DNA of 64,000 nt from Chryseobacterium sp. IHB B 17019 (GTDB lineage: Bacteria > Bacteroidota > Bacteroidia > Flavobacteriales > Weeksellaceae), in the NCBI RefSeq assembly GCF_001456155.1, contig NZ_CP013293.1, positions 1,984,001-2,048,000 of the forward strand. The letters are read 5' to 3'. The position numbers were made by a program, and so were the translations under genes. Of this stretch, positions 38,827 to 47,700 are shown in pieces. Each line of letters opens with the position of its first letter. Positions within the stretch are counted from its first letter, which is position 1. A model generated the notes under the pieces. That model did not search any database and was not told where the DNA came from. It was given only the letters and a program-made list of their open reading frames with translations.

Positions 38827-40854
38827 TTAATGATCTTCAGATTTTGTAGAAATTGTATTCATCAGATCATCCGCTTTTTTGTCCAATCGGGAACGTAATG
38901 GGAAGAAAAACTTCAATGGATTTCTAATCATGTATTTAAAAATTTCTTTATAAATCTCGCTTACTTGTCCAAAGTTCAGTTTTCTGGATCTGAAAGCTAA
39001 AAACATTGATAAGCTAAAACTCACTAAAAAGTTAAAGAAACCAATCAAAAAAACGGTAATAAAAGAGATCCAAAAAGTATAAGAGTCAACAGAAAAATCC
39101 TTACCATAAAGCCCGATTGCAAAATTCCCGGCGGCAAAAGTAATGTGACGGATATCTAAATCTAATCCAAAAAATAATCCAACAGGAGCCGTTGCACCCA
39201 GAAAAACCCCGAACCAAAAGTTAGAAACAATTCCCGGCCAGTTTTTAGCATAATATTTTGATAAACCTTTTGCGAATTTTTTTCCGAATAATTCTCTGAT
39301 AGAAAGATTTTTTGCTATCCTCTCTGGAATTTGATAAAAAACAGAGTTATTTCCAATATTTCCTGAAATAATCCCCGATATAAAAAGATAAAACCCAGCA
39401 ATACTTGCATGGAGAATCGCTTTTGACTTAAATGGATCTAAATCTTTTAACAATTTATCCGATTTTTCTACCGCTAAATTATGTGAGAAAAATACATCCA
39501 ACCCGTAAATTATTAATAAAGCAATAGGAAAAGATAGTAAAACATTCCCTACAAACGCAATAAACTGACTGCGGAATAATTTTGAGACCAAATGCGCAAA
39601 TTCGGTATGGTTGCTTTTGTTATTTCCTTCTTCTGCCAGTACTTTGGTCATAGTTGCAGCAGTCATTGCAGGCTGTTTTGTTGCCAGCGTGAATCCCATC
39701 AGGTAGATCATTATGAATCCCATCGCATAATTCATCGAATACAAAAATGCATGGGAAAAATCACTTCCGGGAATGTATCCGTAAAGTAGTTTTAAAACAC
39801 AAAGTGCACCAACAATTATCCCTCCACCACTGGCTTTGTAAAACATTGTCATATATTCTTTCCGGGTAGAAGTAATATAATGCGCACCTGTTTCTGCAGT
39901 ATGATTGGTGATGAGATGGGAAATCATTCTCGTACTGTCGTTGATAAGATCTGAGATATTATTTTTATGCGATTTATATCTTAAAATATTAAAAACCAAC
40001 TGTTTGGAATTAATTAAAACATCTCTTTCATTATCAATAACCAGTAATTGAACAATTTCATAAATCCTTTGAACCTGCTGGCGAATCTTTAAAAGAGATT
40101 GATTAATTTTCCCTGAAATACCATATTTAGAGGAATTTTTAAAGGCAATGCTGACAAATTCCAAACACTGCTCAACATAGATTTTAATCTGCTTGTACCG
40201 GCTGTCTTTTGAATCTAATTGAAGCTCAGGATTCTTTTCCAGTTCTTCAGCAAGGTCTTCAAGCTCATTTTGTAGCGCCAAAAAGGGATTGTCAAAATTC
40301 CGATATTCGGGAGCCATTCTGACTACTTCTACTTCCATTGCTGCTCCGGTAACCCGCCATGAAAGGATATTCATAGCGAAAAGCATTTCCTTTTTTACGT
40401 TTGGTCTTATAATAAAATCAGAAATTCCGAGAAGAGTAAAAAAATCATCAATTTCGTTTTCCGGGAGATTATGGAAAAACTCTAAATCTTTTTTTGGTCT
40501 TAAACTCACATTGTCAATCATAAACCAAATGGTTTTTTCATTGACGACAGGAGGTAAAACTTTATTAAGAATTCTTTTTTTAAGCTCAGGAATAAAGGCA
40601 TTTTCAGACAAAATATTGGCTTCAGTCAGCGATAAATTAAATGGCTTTTCATTGAAAATATTATCAAGATAATATTTAAAATTTTCAGTTAACTGAGAAT
40701 TGTTGCGAAAAAAATTAAGCACATCAGTAAAATCTGCTCTTTTTACACTTTCCAGAAATTCAGCAAAGGGATCTAAAGCAAGGGTTTCATTCTTAAAAGA
40801 AAAATATTTTTTAAGAACAGACTCAAAATTTGTACCGGAATTAAAGAGTTTCAT
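38827..40854 (-). CDS. Gcr-type 'site-specific recombinase' family membrane protein (PF10136-like)
   Basis: A 675-residue protein of the family annotated as site-specific recombinase Gcr. The name is historical: the sequence looks like an integral membrane protein, not a DNA recombinase. Residues 1-330 are soluble and helical (LENEFELEELA-type stretches near 190). Residues 340-640 hold about six to seven membrane segments, including GGIIVGALCVLKLLYGYIPG near 345 and IAGFYLFISGIISGNIGNNS near 490. No catalytic Tyr or Ser recombinase motif is present. It begins 13 bases after the mtgA stop and may be co-transcribed with it. Confidence 0.85.
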   Translation of the reverse strand: MKLFNSGTNFESVLKKYFSFKNETLALDPFAEFLESVKRADFTDVLNFFRNNSQLTENFKYYLDNIFNEKPFNLSLTEANILSENAFIPELKKRILNKVLPPVVNEKTIWFMIDNVSLRPKKDLEFFHNLPENEIDDFFTLLGISDFIIRPNVKKEMLFAMNILSWRVTGAAMEVEVVRMAPEYRNFDNPFLALQNELEDLAEELEKNPELQLDSKDSRYKQIKIYVEQCLEFVSIAFKNSSKYGISGKINQSLLKIRQQVQRIYEIVQLLVIDNERDVLINSKQLVFNILRYKSHKNNISDLINDSTRMISHLITNHTAETGAHYITSTRKEYMTMFYKASGGGIIVGALCVLKLLYGYIPGSDFSHAFLYSMNYAMGFIMIYLMGFTLATKQPAMTAATMTKVLAEEGNNKSNHTEFAHLVSKLFRSQFIAFVGNVLLSFPIALLIIYGLDVFFSHNLAVEKSDKLLKDLDPFKSKAILHASIAGFYLFISGIISGNIGNNSVFYQIPERIAKNLSIRELFGKKFAKGLSKYYAKNWPGIVSNFWFGVFLGATAPVGLFFGLDLDIRHITFAAGNFAIGLYGKDFSVDSYTFWISFITVFLIGFFNFLVSFSLSMFLAFRSRKLNFGQVSEIYKEIFKYMIRNPLKFFFPLRSRLDKKADDLMNTISTKSEDH

Positions 40855-40867
40855 TAGTACAAAGATA

Positions 40868-41512
40868 CTATTTCAAACTCACATTCCTCATTTGTCTCAT
40901 GATCCAGTTGTGCTTCTTTCTCAGATAAGATGATGGATTTTTGGGATCATACTTCTTCGGGTTCGGCAAAACTGTCGCAATCCAGGCCGCTTCGGAAGTG
41001 GTGAGATTTTTAGATGACTTACCAAAATAATACTGTGAGGCCGCTTCAACGCCGAAAACACCCTGCCCCATTTCAATAGAATTCAGGTATCTTTCAAGGA
41101 TAATATCTTTACTCCAGACTTTCTCAATAATAAAAGTATAGACCGCCTCTAACCCCTTTCTAAGCCAGCTTCTTCCTTGCCAAAGGAAAATATTTTTTGC
41201 AGTCTGCTGAGAAATCGTACTTCCACCTCTCAATTTTTTCCCCTTCTCATTGTTTTTCATTGCTTTTTCGATTGCTGTATAATCGAAGCCGTTGTGGGTG
41301 AAAAACTTCTGATCTTCAGAGGCAATGACAGCTTTTTTAACATTACTTCCCATCTCTTCATAGGAAATATAGTCTCTTTGAAGCCTTCCGTATTCAAACA
41401 AACCTCCGATTTGCGTAATGGTGATTGGCGGATTGAAAAATCTCCCCCAAATAATAAATATAACGTTCAGAATCAGAACAATGAATATAAATTGTTTAAT
41501 CTTTTTCCACAT
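40868..41512 (-). CDS. mtgA: Monofunctional peptidoglycan glycosyltransferase MtgA
   Basis: A GT51 transglycosylase that polymerises lipid II into glycan strands at the inner membrane. 214 residues with a membrane anchor at about 7-24 (FIFIVLILNVIFIIWGRFF). The catalytic Glu lies in AVIASEDQKFFTHNGFDY near residue 66. RGGSTISQQTAKNIFLW near 95 and KVWSKDIILERYLNSIEMG near 132 are family motifs 2-4; the second holds the other catalytic Glu. It lacks a penicillin-binding domain, as expected. Upstream lies the FecB/BtuF-like gene (42 bases) and downstream the Gcr-type gene (13 bases). Confidence 0.95.
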   Translation of the reverse strand: MWKKIKQFIFIVLILNVIFIIWGRFFNPPITITQIGGLFEYGRLQRDYISYEEMGSNVKKAVIASEDQKFFTHNGFDYTAIEKAMKNNEKGKKLRGGSTISQQTAKNIFLWQGRSWLRKGLEAVYTFIIEKVWSKDIILERYLNSIEMGQGVFGVEAASQYYFGKSSKNLTTSEAAWIATVLPNPKKYDPKNPSSYLRKKHNWIMRQMRNVSLK

Positions 41513-41554
41513 AATTTTATCAAAGGAATGGCAAAAATAAGCAATTAGTCTGAG

Positions 41555-42601
41555 TTATTGCAGTTCTTTCATATAAGTTAACTGATAATCCGGTAAAAGC
41601 TCGGGGTGAAAAATTTTAATATAATCTTTCAAAACAAGATCAGATCTTACAACTCCGCTTTCAAAAAAATCGTTGGCTTTTTCTTTTGCTTTTCCTGTCA
41701 AGACATAAATTTTTCCTTTATTAAAAACATTTAATTTTCCATAATAAGGATTCATGTTCAACATTTCCTTTTTTGACGTGTGATTTCCTGCATTAATCCA
41801 ATATTTGACGTCGTCTGATTTAGCAAAAACCTCTTCAAAACTCATGGTTACGGCTTTTTCATCCGAATTATTTTTTAAGACATAATCACCATTTGCATCA
41901 ACAATATAGTTGGCCACAGAAGTTTTCCCACCCGGGAGATACCAAACACTTCCATACATTTCATTTGCTAAAATTGTTGGTTTTTCTTTCGATTTTAAAG
42001 CTAACGCCTTTAATTCGTTATAATTTTTCTCAACTTCCTGATATTTACTTTCTGCTTGCTTATCTTTTCCGAAAAGCTTACCAAAAAGCTTAATATAGGC
42101 GGTTTTTTCCAGTGGCTTCTGTTCCATATATTCATCAAGAAAGATGACCTGGATTCCGTTGTTTTTCAATAACTGATAGGTATTATCAAAGCTCGCAATA
42201 TAATTGGTGAAAATAGCATCTGGTTTTAAAGAAATAATTTTTTCAACATCATATTTCTGTTCATTTCCTACGTTTTGAATTTTACCTCGTAGTAATAAAT
42301 TATGAATTCGTTCTGAATAAATATACTCCGGACTTGAAACCCCGATCACGAGATTTTCAGCATTCAGCTCTGAAATATATCCCATCATACTTGCATTCAG
42401 GATAATAATTTTCTTGAATGGAATTTGATTTTTCTTAAAATCATAAGTGAAATTCCCCGATTTTAAACGGAAAATATTATTTTGATCTTCATACCGGACC
42501 AGTTTGGATATTGAAACTGATTGTGAGGATGAATTTTTTTGCTCTCTTTTACAGGAAATTAGGCTTAAAAACGCGATTAATATTAAAATTCTTGGTTTCA
42601 T
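41555..42601 (-). CDS. ABC-type periplasmic-binding lipoprotein (FecB/BtuF-like)
   Basis: A 348-residue class III solute-binding lipoprotein for iron chelates, cobalamin or similar ligands. Lipobox SLISC with Cys17. The two-lobe fold joined by a helix is visible: IIILNASMMGYISELN near residue 65, IVGKIQNVGNEQKYDVEKIISL-type lobe-1 stretch near 105, and GSVWYLPGGKTSVANYIVDA near 218. Family PF01497. No ABC permease or ATPase lies nearby, so its transporter is elsewhere. It is followed by mtgA after 42 bases. Ligand unknown; FecB-like siderophore binding is a guess. Confidence 0.88.
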   Translation of the reverse strand: MKPRILILIAFLSLISCKREQKNSSSQSVSISKLVRYEDQNNIFRLKSGNFTYDFKKNQIPFKKIIILNASMMGYISELNAENLVIGVSSPEYIYSERIHNLLLRGKIQNVGNEQKYDVEKIISLKPDAIFTNYIASFDNTYQLLKNNGIQVIFLDEYMEQKPLEKTAYIKLFGKLFGKDKQAESKYQEVEKNYNELKALALKSKEKPTILANEMYGSVWYLPGGKTSVANYIVDANGDYVLKNNSDEKAVTMSFEEVFAKSDDVKYWINAGNHTSKKEMLNMNPYYGKLNVFNKGKIYVLTGKAKEKANDFFESGVVRSDLVLKDYIKIFHPELLPDYQLTYMKELQ

Positions 42602-42625
42602 CTTTCAAAGAAAGTAAAAAAGTGC

Positions 42626-42633
42626 TATATTTG
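42626..42633 (+). promoter_or_regulatory. -7 box of tRNA-Arg
   Basis: TATATTTG, an exact TAnnTTTG match, 28 bases upstream of the tRNA 5' end. No clear TTG at -33. Confidence 0.55.
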
Positions 42634-42660
42634 CAAACCTTAAAACACCAAGGAAATAAC

Positions 42661-42734
42661 GGCCTCGTGGCGCAACTGAATAGCGCATCTGATTACGGCT
42701 CAGAAGGTTACAGGTTTGAATCCTGTCGAGGTCA
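42661..42734 (+). tRNA. tRNA-Arg (anticodon ACG)
   Basis: A 74-nt cloverleaf: acceptor GGCCTCG/CGAGGTC (one G-T pair), D-arm GCGC/GCGC, anticodon stem TCTGA/TCAGA with loop TTACGGC (anticodon ACG, read as ICG), variable AGGTT, T-arm ACAGG-TTTGAAT-CCTGT. The discriminator is A and CCA is not encoded. It reads CGN arginine codons. It is followed by a strong terminator and then by the decayed mobile-element fragments, making it a plausible former integration site. Confidence 0.95.
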
Positions 42735-42738
42735 CAAG

Positions 42739-42780
42739 ACCGACATTTGAAGATTTTACTCTTCGGTGTCGGTTTTTTTT
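42739..42780 (+). terminator. Terminator after tRNA-Arg
   Basis: ACCGACA (42739-42745) pairs with TGTCGGT (42767-42773), enclosing a second stem GAAGA/TCTTC, followed by eight T. Classic intrinsic terminator. Confidence 0.9.
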
Positions 42781-42784
42781 ATTT

Positions 42785-43165
42785 CCTAATCCATTGTTAT
42801 ACTGACAGATACACTGAGCGACAATATTCATTTTAGGTGTTTGAAAATTTTTCCCGTCAAATTCGACTTTTTGGGGAAATATCAAACACCCAATCGTTCT
42901 TTTTATTAGCAGATCGCCCTGCTGGTAAAGGTTTGAAAGGTTTTCCATCGAATCTAACGCATTTTCTATTTTTGTCTTGATATCAAGTTATTTGGTTTCG
43001 GAGACGATTTGCTGAAGCTCCAATTCTAACTGTTCGATTTTTTGTGAACATTTTAATCTCTTTGTAGTCATCTTCATCTAGCTTATCGCGAGATATTATC
43101 TGTTGCATTGGCAACTTTTCATTAATTAACTTGATCTCTTTTGAAATGGATTTTCTTTCGACTCG
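42785..43165 (-). pseudogene. Decayed serine-recombinase C-terminal fragment
   Basis: The minus strand, read across at least one frameshift and one stop, gives the coiled-coil and C-terminal end of a large serine recombinase: SISKEIKLINEKLPMQQIIS, then RDKLDEDDYKEIK; after a shift CSQKIEQLELELQQIVSETK, a stop, then IENALDSMENLSNLYQQGD and LIKRTIGCLIFPQKVEFDGK. The final part matches the usual ending of Bacteroidota recombinases, where a small domain holds the pattern KR/Q..I..L.FP..... The catalytic Ser domain and zinc ribbon are missing. It lies directly after the tRNA-Arg terminator. Family call is from motif memory. Confidence 0.6.
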
Positions 43166-43179
43166 ATACCGTAAATGAA

Positions 43180-43260
43180 TTGCTTGTTTTTTGGCGCAAG
43201 ATTGTAATGCTTCAGGACTTCGGATAAACTTAAACGTTCTTTGATTGCGGAGATTTCCAT
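43180..43260 (-). pseudogene. N-terminal fragment of a CHC2-type primase/mobilisation protein
   Basis: From ATG 43260 the minus strand reads MEISAIKERLSLSEVLKHYN followed by LAPKNKQ. This is typical for the first 27 residues of CHC2 zinc-finger/toprim primase-like proteins on Bacteroidota mobile elements. The expected CPFHxD zinc motif never appears; the frame runs into unrelated residues and stops. The recombinase remnant begins within a few bases, so a deletion probably joined the two. Confidence 0.5.
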
Positions 43261-43367
43261 AAATGAAAAATATTTTATTTTTTTTAATGTTACTATCAGA
43301 TACAAAAGCATCTTTTTGTTTTCAATCTACAAAATCTTATCAGGTTTTTTTATATCCTTTAATTTCA

Positions 43368-43375
43368 TATTTTTG
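43368..43375 (+). promoter_or_regulatory. -7 box candidate for the XRE gene
   Basis: TATTTTTG, an exact TAnnTTTG match, 43 bases before the XRE ATG. No clear TTG at the -33 distance. Confidence 0.35.
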
Positions 43376-43417
43376 ACATAATATTTAATTATTAAGAACT
43401 TTTATATCTTTTTAGAG

Positions 43418-43756
43418 ATGAATATAGGAAGTGTTATAACTGCATTAAGAGACAAAAACGGCTTTTCACAAAGCGATTTGGCAGATAAAAGTGAAGTGTC
43501 TCGTGTAATGATTGGTAAGTATGAAAGAGGTGAAGCGATTCCTTCTGTTGATGCTGCCAAAAAGATTGCAGACGCTCTTGGTGTAAGTTTGGATTATTTG
43601 GTCGGTGGAACCAACCAGGTTTCTTTTGATAAAAGAACGGTAGACAGAATAAAAGATTTGGAACAGCTTGAAGAGAGTAAAAAACAAACGTTCTACGATT
43701 TGATTGATACGTACATTCGTGATTGCAAAACAAGAAAAACATTTTCCAATATATAA
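43418..43756 (+). CDS. XRE-family transcriptional regulator
   Basis: A 112-residue helix-turn-helix regulator. The HTH_3 domain spans residues 5-60: ITALRDKNGFSQSDLADKSE followed by VSRVMIGKYERGEAIPSVDA, then KKIADALGVSLDYLVGG. The C-terminal 45 residues form a helix, probably for dimerisation (DRIKDLEQLEESKKQTFYDL). It is similar to phage and ICE regulators. It lies beside the element remnants and two bases upstream of the small exported protein gene. It may be a surviving regulator of the lost element. Confidence 0.92.
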   Translation: MNIGSVITALRDKNGFSQSDLADKSEVSRVMIGKYERGEAIPSVDAAKKIADALGVSLDYLVGGTNQVSFDKRTVDRIKDLEQLEESKKQTFYDLIDTYIRDCKTRKTFSNI

Positions 43757-43758
43757 CT

Positions 43759-44202
43759 ATGAAAAATATTTTATTACTATTAACCTTTTTTGTTGCCTCA
43801 TTTGCTCTTGCACAAGCTCCGCCACCGCCGTCGATGCCTACAGAGGACAATAAAATTTTGATTGATGAACTTATTAAAGTAACCGAATTCGAAAATTATT
43901 TTAATAGCTATTGTAAAAATAAAGTAGAACAAACCGCTAAAGAAAATAACTGGGACGATAAGAAAAAGCAGGAGATTATGAAAAGTATACATTTTAGTCA
44001 GTTTACAGATACTATTTATAATAATTTTGCACGTAATACTAAAGAGGATTTAAAAAGTATAATCAATGTATTCAAAATATTAAATGATAAAGAAAATCTT
44101 GCTTCAACAAAATTTATTATTACCAATTCACTAATGCAGAAAAATTTAGAAGGATATGTAAAGGCTCTTTTAAGAGGAGATTATATATTTCTGAATAAAT
44201 AA
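43759..44202 (+). CDS. Small exported protein of unknown function
   Basis: A 147-residue exported protein: signal peptide MKNILLLLTFFVASFALA, then Gln and a Pro-rich segment (APPPPSMPTEDN). The rest is helical and charged: ELIKVTEFENYFNSYCKNKV near residue 37 and SIHFSQFTDTIYNNFARNTK near 75. The pattern of a helical domain after a signal peptide resembles DUF2059-type proteins, but I cannot confirm that. Start ATG 43759 lies two bases after the XRE stop; the frame extends further upstream only to a TTG inside the XRE gene. Likely co-transcribed with the regulator. Confidence 0.75.
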   Translation: MKNILLLLTFFVASFALAQAPPPPSMPTEDNKILIDELIKVTEFENYFNSYCKNKVEQTAKENNWDDKKKQEIMKSIHFSQFTDTIYNNFARNTKEDLKSIINVFKILNDKENLASTKFIITNSLMQKNLEGYVKALLRGDYIFLNK

Positions 44203-44220
44203 TAGACACTACCAAATAAT

Positions 44221-44257
44221 AAAAAGAAACTGTCTCATTTTGAGACAGTTTCTTTTT
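44221..44257. terminator. Bidirectional terminator, 17-bp stem
   Basis: AAAAAGAAACTGTCTCA (44221-44237) and TGAGACAGTTTCTTTTT (44241-44257) are perfect inverse complements around TTT. It separates the convergent exported protein gene (ends 44202) and the RHS-associated gene (ends 44261). Confidence 0.9.
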
Positions 44258-44260
44258 ATA

Positions 44261-44710
44261 TTATGGAATATCTAATTCTTTAAAATAAGCCTTTAATTCA
44301 TTAGAGTCAATTTTAATAGGAAGATCTTTAAATTTCCATCCATTTGAGGGGGCTTTTATATTATTAGGTAATTTATGATTATAAAGCATTATATAATTTT
44401 TAGGGTGTATAGAATCATATAACAAAATATACTTGGTTCCTTTTTTTAAACTACTAGCACAAGTTCTGTCAATTCTTTTTCCATCTATATAATACGAAAA
44501 ATCTGTACCAACACCATTATTATTTTTTTGATGCCAGTCACTTGTTATATAAGCAACAGTATATTTTGAATTTTTTTTTGCATCCTTTAGATTAAAATGA
44601 GATAAAAAGAATGCTATAATAATAAATAATAATGTAGCAAACGCAAGAATTATATGATAATTATTTTTTAGCAGCCTAACGATTTTTATTATATGTCTCA
44701 TTTGCATCAT
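44261..44710 (-). CDS. Membrane protein overlapping the RHS gene, possible immunity partner
   Basis: A 149-residue protein with one membrane segment at about residues 18-38 (YHIILAFATLLFIIIAFFLS) and an extracytoplasmic part containing KYTVAYITSDWHQKNNNGVG and DFSYYIDGKRIDRTCASS. This part resembles short DUF3592-like domains, but no family is certain. It overlaps the 3' end of the RHS gene by 35 bases (26 if the third Met is the start). Tight overlap at the variable end of an RHS protein is where immunity genes are normally found, so immunity is possible but only inferred. It ends at the strong terminator 44221-44257. Confidence 0.65.
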   Translation of the reverse strand: MMQMRHIIKIVRLLKNNYHIILAFATLLFIIIAFFLSHFNLKDAKKNSKYTVAYITSDWHQKNNNGVGTDFSYYIDGKRIDRTCASSLKKGTKYILLYDSIHPKNYIMLYNHKLPNNIKAPSNGWKFKDLPIKIDSNELKAYFKELDIP

Positions 44711-47700
44711 TTAATAATTTATCTGTCCCATTCATATAAATGCTTGGTAGCAAAGTATTAGTGAAAGTATTTCCTCCTACTATTCCGGCAGCAGTCCCCA
44801 ATGTTCCAGTAAATATTTTTGCAGTATTTATCGTTGCATCTTGTTTGAATGTACCATTATACAAAGAAGTTCCAAAATTATTAGTCATATTAAGGGAGAA
44901 ATTTGCTAATCCAATCTTACCTGCGACTTGAAGACTTTCACTTCCATTTCCTCCTACTAAAGTATTTATAAGTAATTGTCTTCCATCAACATTTTTTATA
45001 CCACCTTTGAAATAGGTTTGTGTAGAAAGATCTGTTAATCCTCGTTGTCCAGCTGCTATAAGATAATCTCCTACTGCAGATCCGGTTCCTCCCGACATAA
45101 TAAATGCAGGGATATATAACTGGGCAGAAAGGACTTTTCCTAATTTATCTACTTCGCTTGAACTTACATAAGGTGCATTATCTTTTGCAATAAAAGACTC
45201 CCCGTTTACTGTATAATTTCCACCCTCACCTAAAACAACTTCTTGTTTCACACCTGTATCAGCTCCATTTCTAGACAATGTCGTCGTATAGCTACTATTA
45301 GTATCTCCACGACCATCAGCATAAGCAACATATCCAGCATCACTAGCTTGCTGTGCAGAAGTTATATCGCTATTGTATTCCCAATTACTTTGACCTGTTC
45401 TTTTTACCCAATCTTCTCCTTGTCTTCCATCCGGATCAATAAACCTTATAGGATTATTAAACGCATAAGTATAAGTCGACCAACGACGAGAAGTTTCCGC
45501 CAATGGATCTACGACACCCCATCTACCCAAGTCCGGCATATAAAATCTTGCTCCATAATCATACATTCCCGTCTCTTGCAATTCTTTGCCATTGTACTTG
45601 TAATTGTTATAACTTCCCGGCCCAAACATTGCACTTCCGGTTCCAAAATGGTTCATCCCGAATGGATAATAATCATTATTGTCCACCACTTGTAAAAGCC
45701 CTGTCCCGGTTTTTGTAAAACTTACCCTTACATTACCTAGGTGATCTTTATACTGGTAAATATACAGATCTTTTTTATAATCGTAAAATCCTTCTGCTGT
45801 CGGGAAAAACTGAAGATCAGGTGTTTGAGCTAATGTGGTTACCGTATTGGTGGTATTTAACTGATCCACAGTATATGCCTGCATTTCCATTGCCCTTGAT
45901 GTCTGTTCTGAAAAAGAACGCATATCGCTGGAGCCACCCCCTCCGCCACCGGTTCCTGAACCTAAAGCAGATAAATAATGAAAACCGTCAAGGTAATCCG
46001 TAACATCAATCCAGCTGTTACAGTTCACTATGCCACATTCTGTCCTTGGTGATTTTTTCTGAAGCTTGATACCTGCGGCATTGTACAGGTAATCGATCCC
46101 AACTGTTGCTCCTGTGTATTCTACCTTTTTAGGAAGATTCAAAAAGTTGTAAGTGATCTTATTAATATTCTTATCCGGCATGATATCCATATTCCCGTTC
46201 AAATCATAATGAATACTGCCTCCGCCGCCTTCATAGCCTGAAGGGTTTTGTGAGTGATCATTGATCATTGAAACTTTGTTCCCCTCATTATAAACATATT
46301 CCAGATTATCAATTACCGTAGATGTAGTATTGCCAAATTCAGGAATTGAGGTTCTGTAAAGACTCGAGATATTACCATTCAGGTCATAGGACAGAGATTC
46401 CGTGCTTTCTTTGTTGTAGGGATTATCCGGGTTTTGATAATATCCTGCAGTTAGCCTGTTCAATTTGTCATAAACATAACCATATCTTTTTGGTGTCAGC
46501 GATGAATTGAACTCTGAGGTTCTCCAGTCTACTTCTGCAATATTTCCGTTATATCTCGCTACAACATCTTTTCCTGTAAATTGAGCAGGATCCGGATTGG
46601 TAATTCCCACTTTTTCATTGTACCTGATCTTATAGGAAAATAATTTACCTCCCAAATCAGGCAGGCTCATCTGGGCCTTATTAATATCGGTCATCCAGCC
46701 ACGGATATTGTAGGCATAATCAATACTTTGAAGATTGTTCCCCACTTTTTTATTGATAAGCTGGGAAAGTTCATTATAAGAATTTTCTGTTAAAAGAACT
46801 TCGGGTTTACTGTCAACCTGATGGTAATGCTGTGTCAATCTGTTTCCATTGTCATATACAAAACGTTCTTTTACTGTTACTCCGATTTCACCTTGTTTTC
46901 TCAGGTGATAAGTATTTGTATTTAAAACAACTCCTGCAAAATCAAGTTTTGATTCCATTTTTGTGTAACCTCCCAGGTGGTTAATGGAATAAGACCCAAT
47001 AGCTCTTCCTTTTTTATCGTAATAGGTGTAATTCTTCGTCCAGTTATCATCTTCGATATTCTTTACCAGACTCATCACTGGAAGGCTTTTGGTGCTTAAT
47101 CCTTCCGTTGTAGGAGTACCTGTTAAAGTAGGTTCTCCTAAAATATCCGTTGGGAAAGAAGGATTAAAAGTATATGCTGGATAAGAATCGTAATAATTGA
47201 TGCTTAAAACCTGTGACAAACTTCCTGGAAGAGCATGGTTCGTATAATAAATTGGCATTCCGCTTATGGTAAAAGAACCGGCACTACGAATTTCAAATGT
47301 ATAAATAGCAGCTGTAACAACGGTTTGCAGAGTTTGCCTTGAGCTTGTATTATTGGTAATTCCCGTATAAATAATTCTCCCGAACTGGTCATATTTTGTA
47401 AACAGCCACTTGCCTTGAGATTTAAGGTTTGTGTCCTGATTCATCACTAATTGATCAGCCTTGTTATACACCATATATTCCCAGCCTTTGCCCGGAAGCT
47501 TCTTTTCAACCAATCTGTTCCTGCCGTCATATATATACTGATAGCACAAATCATTAAGCACCGTATTAGGATCTGCTGCTAAAGTAGCCAACGGCGGAAT
47601 TACAAACGCCAATTGATTGTAATCGTTATAAACGTAATAAGTGTCAACATTTTCTGTTCCGTTCACTTTCCTTACCAGCAAAACCTGTCCCCGTCCGTTT

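Noticed and set aside
38827..40854. Gcr-type 'site-specific recombinase' as integrase of a mobile element
   Set aside because: The protein has several membrane segments and no tyrosine- or serine-recombinase motif; the family name is historical. It sits between housekeeping genes.
42511..42750. Plus-strand 79-codon open frame across the tRNA-Arg gene
   Set aside because: It overlaps the start of the binding-lipoprotein gene and the whole tRNA; the residues are a by-product of those sequences.
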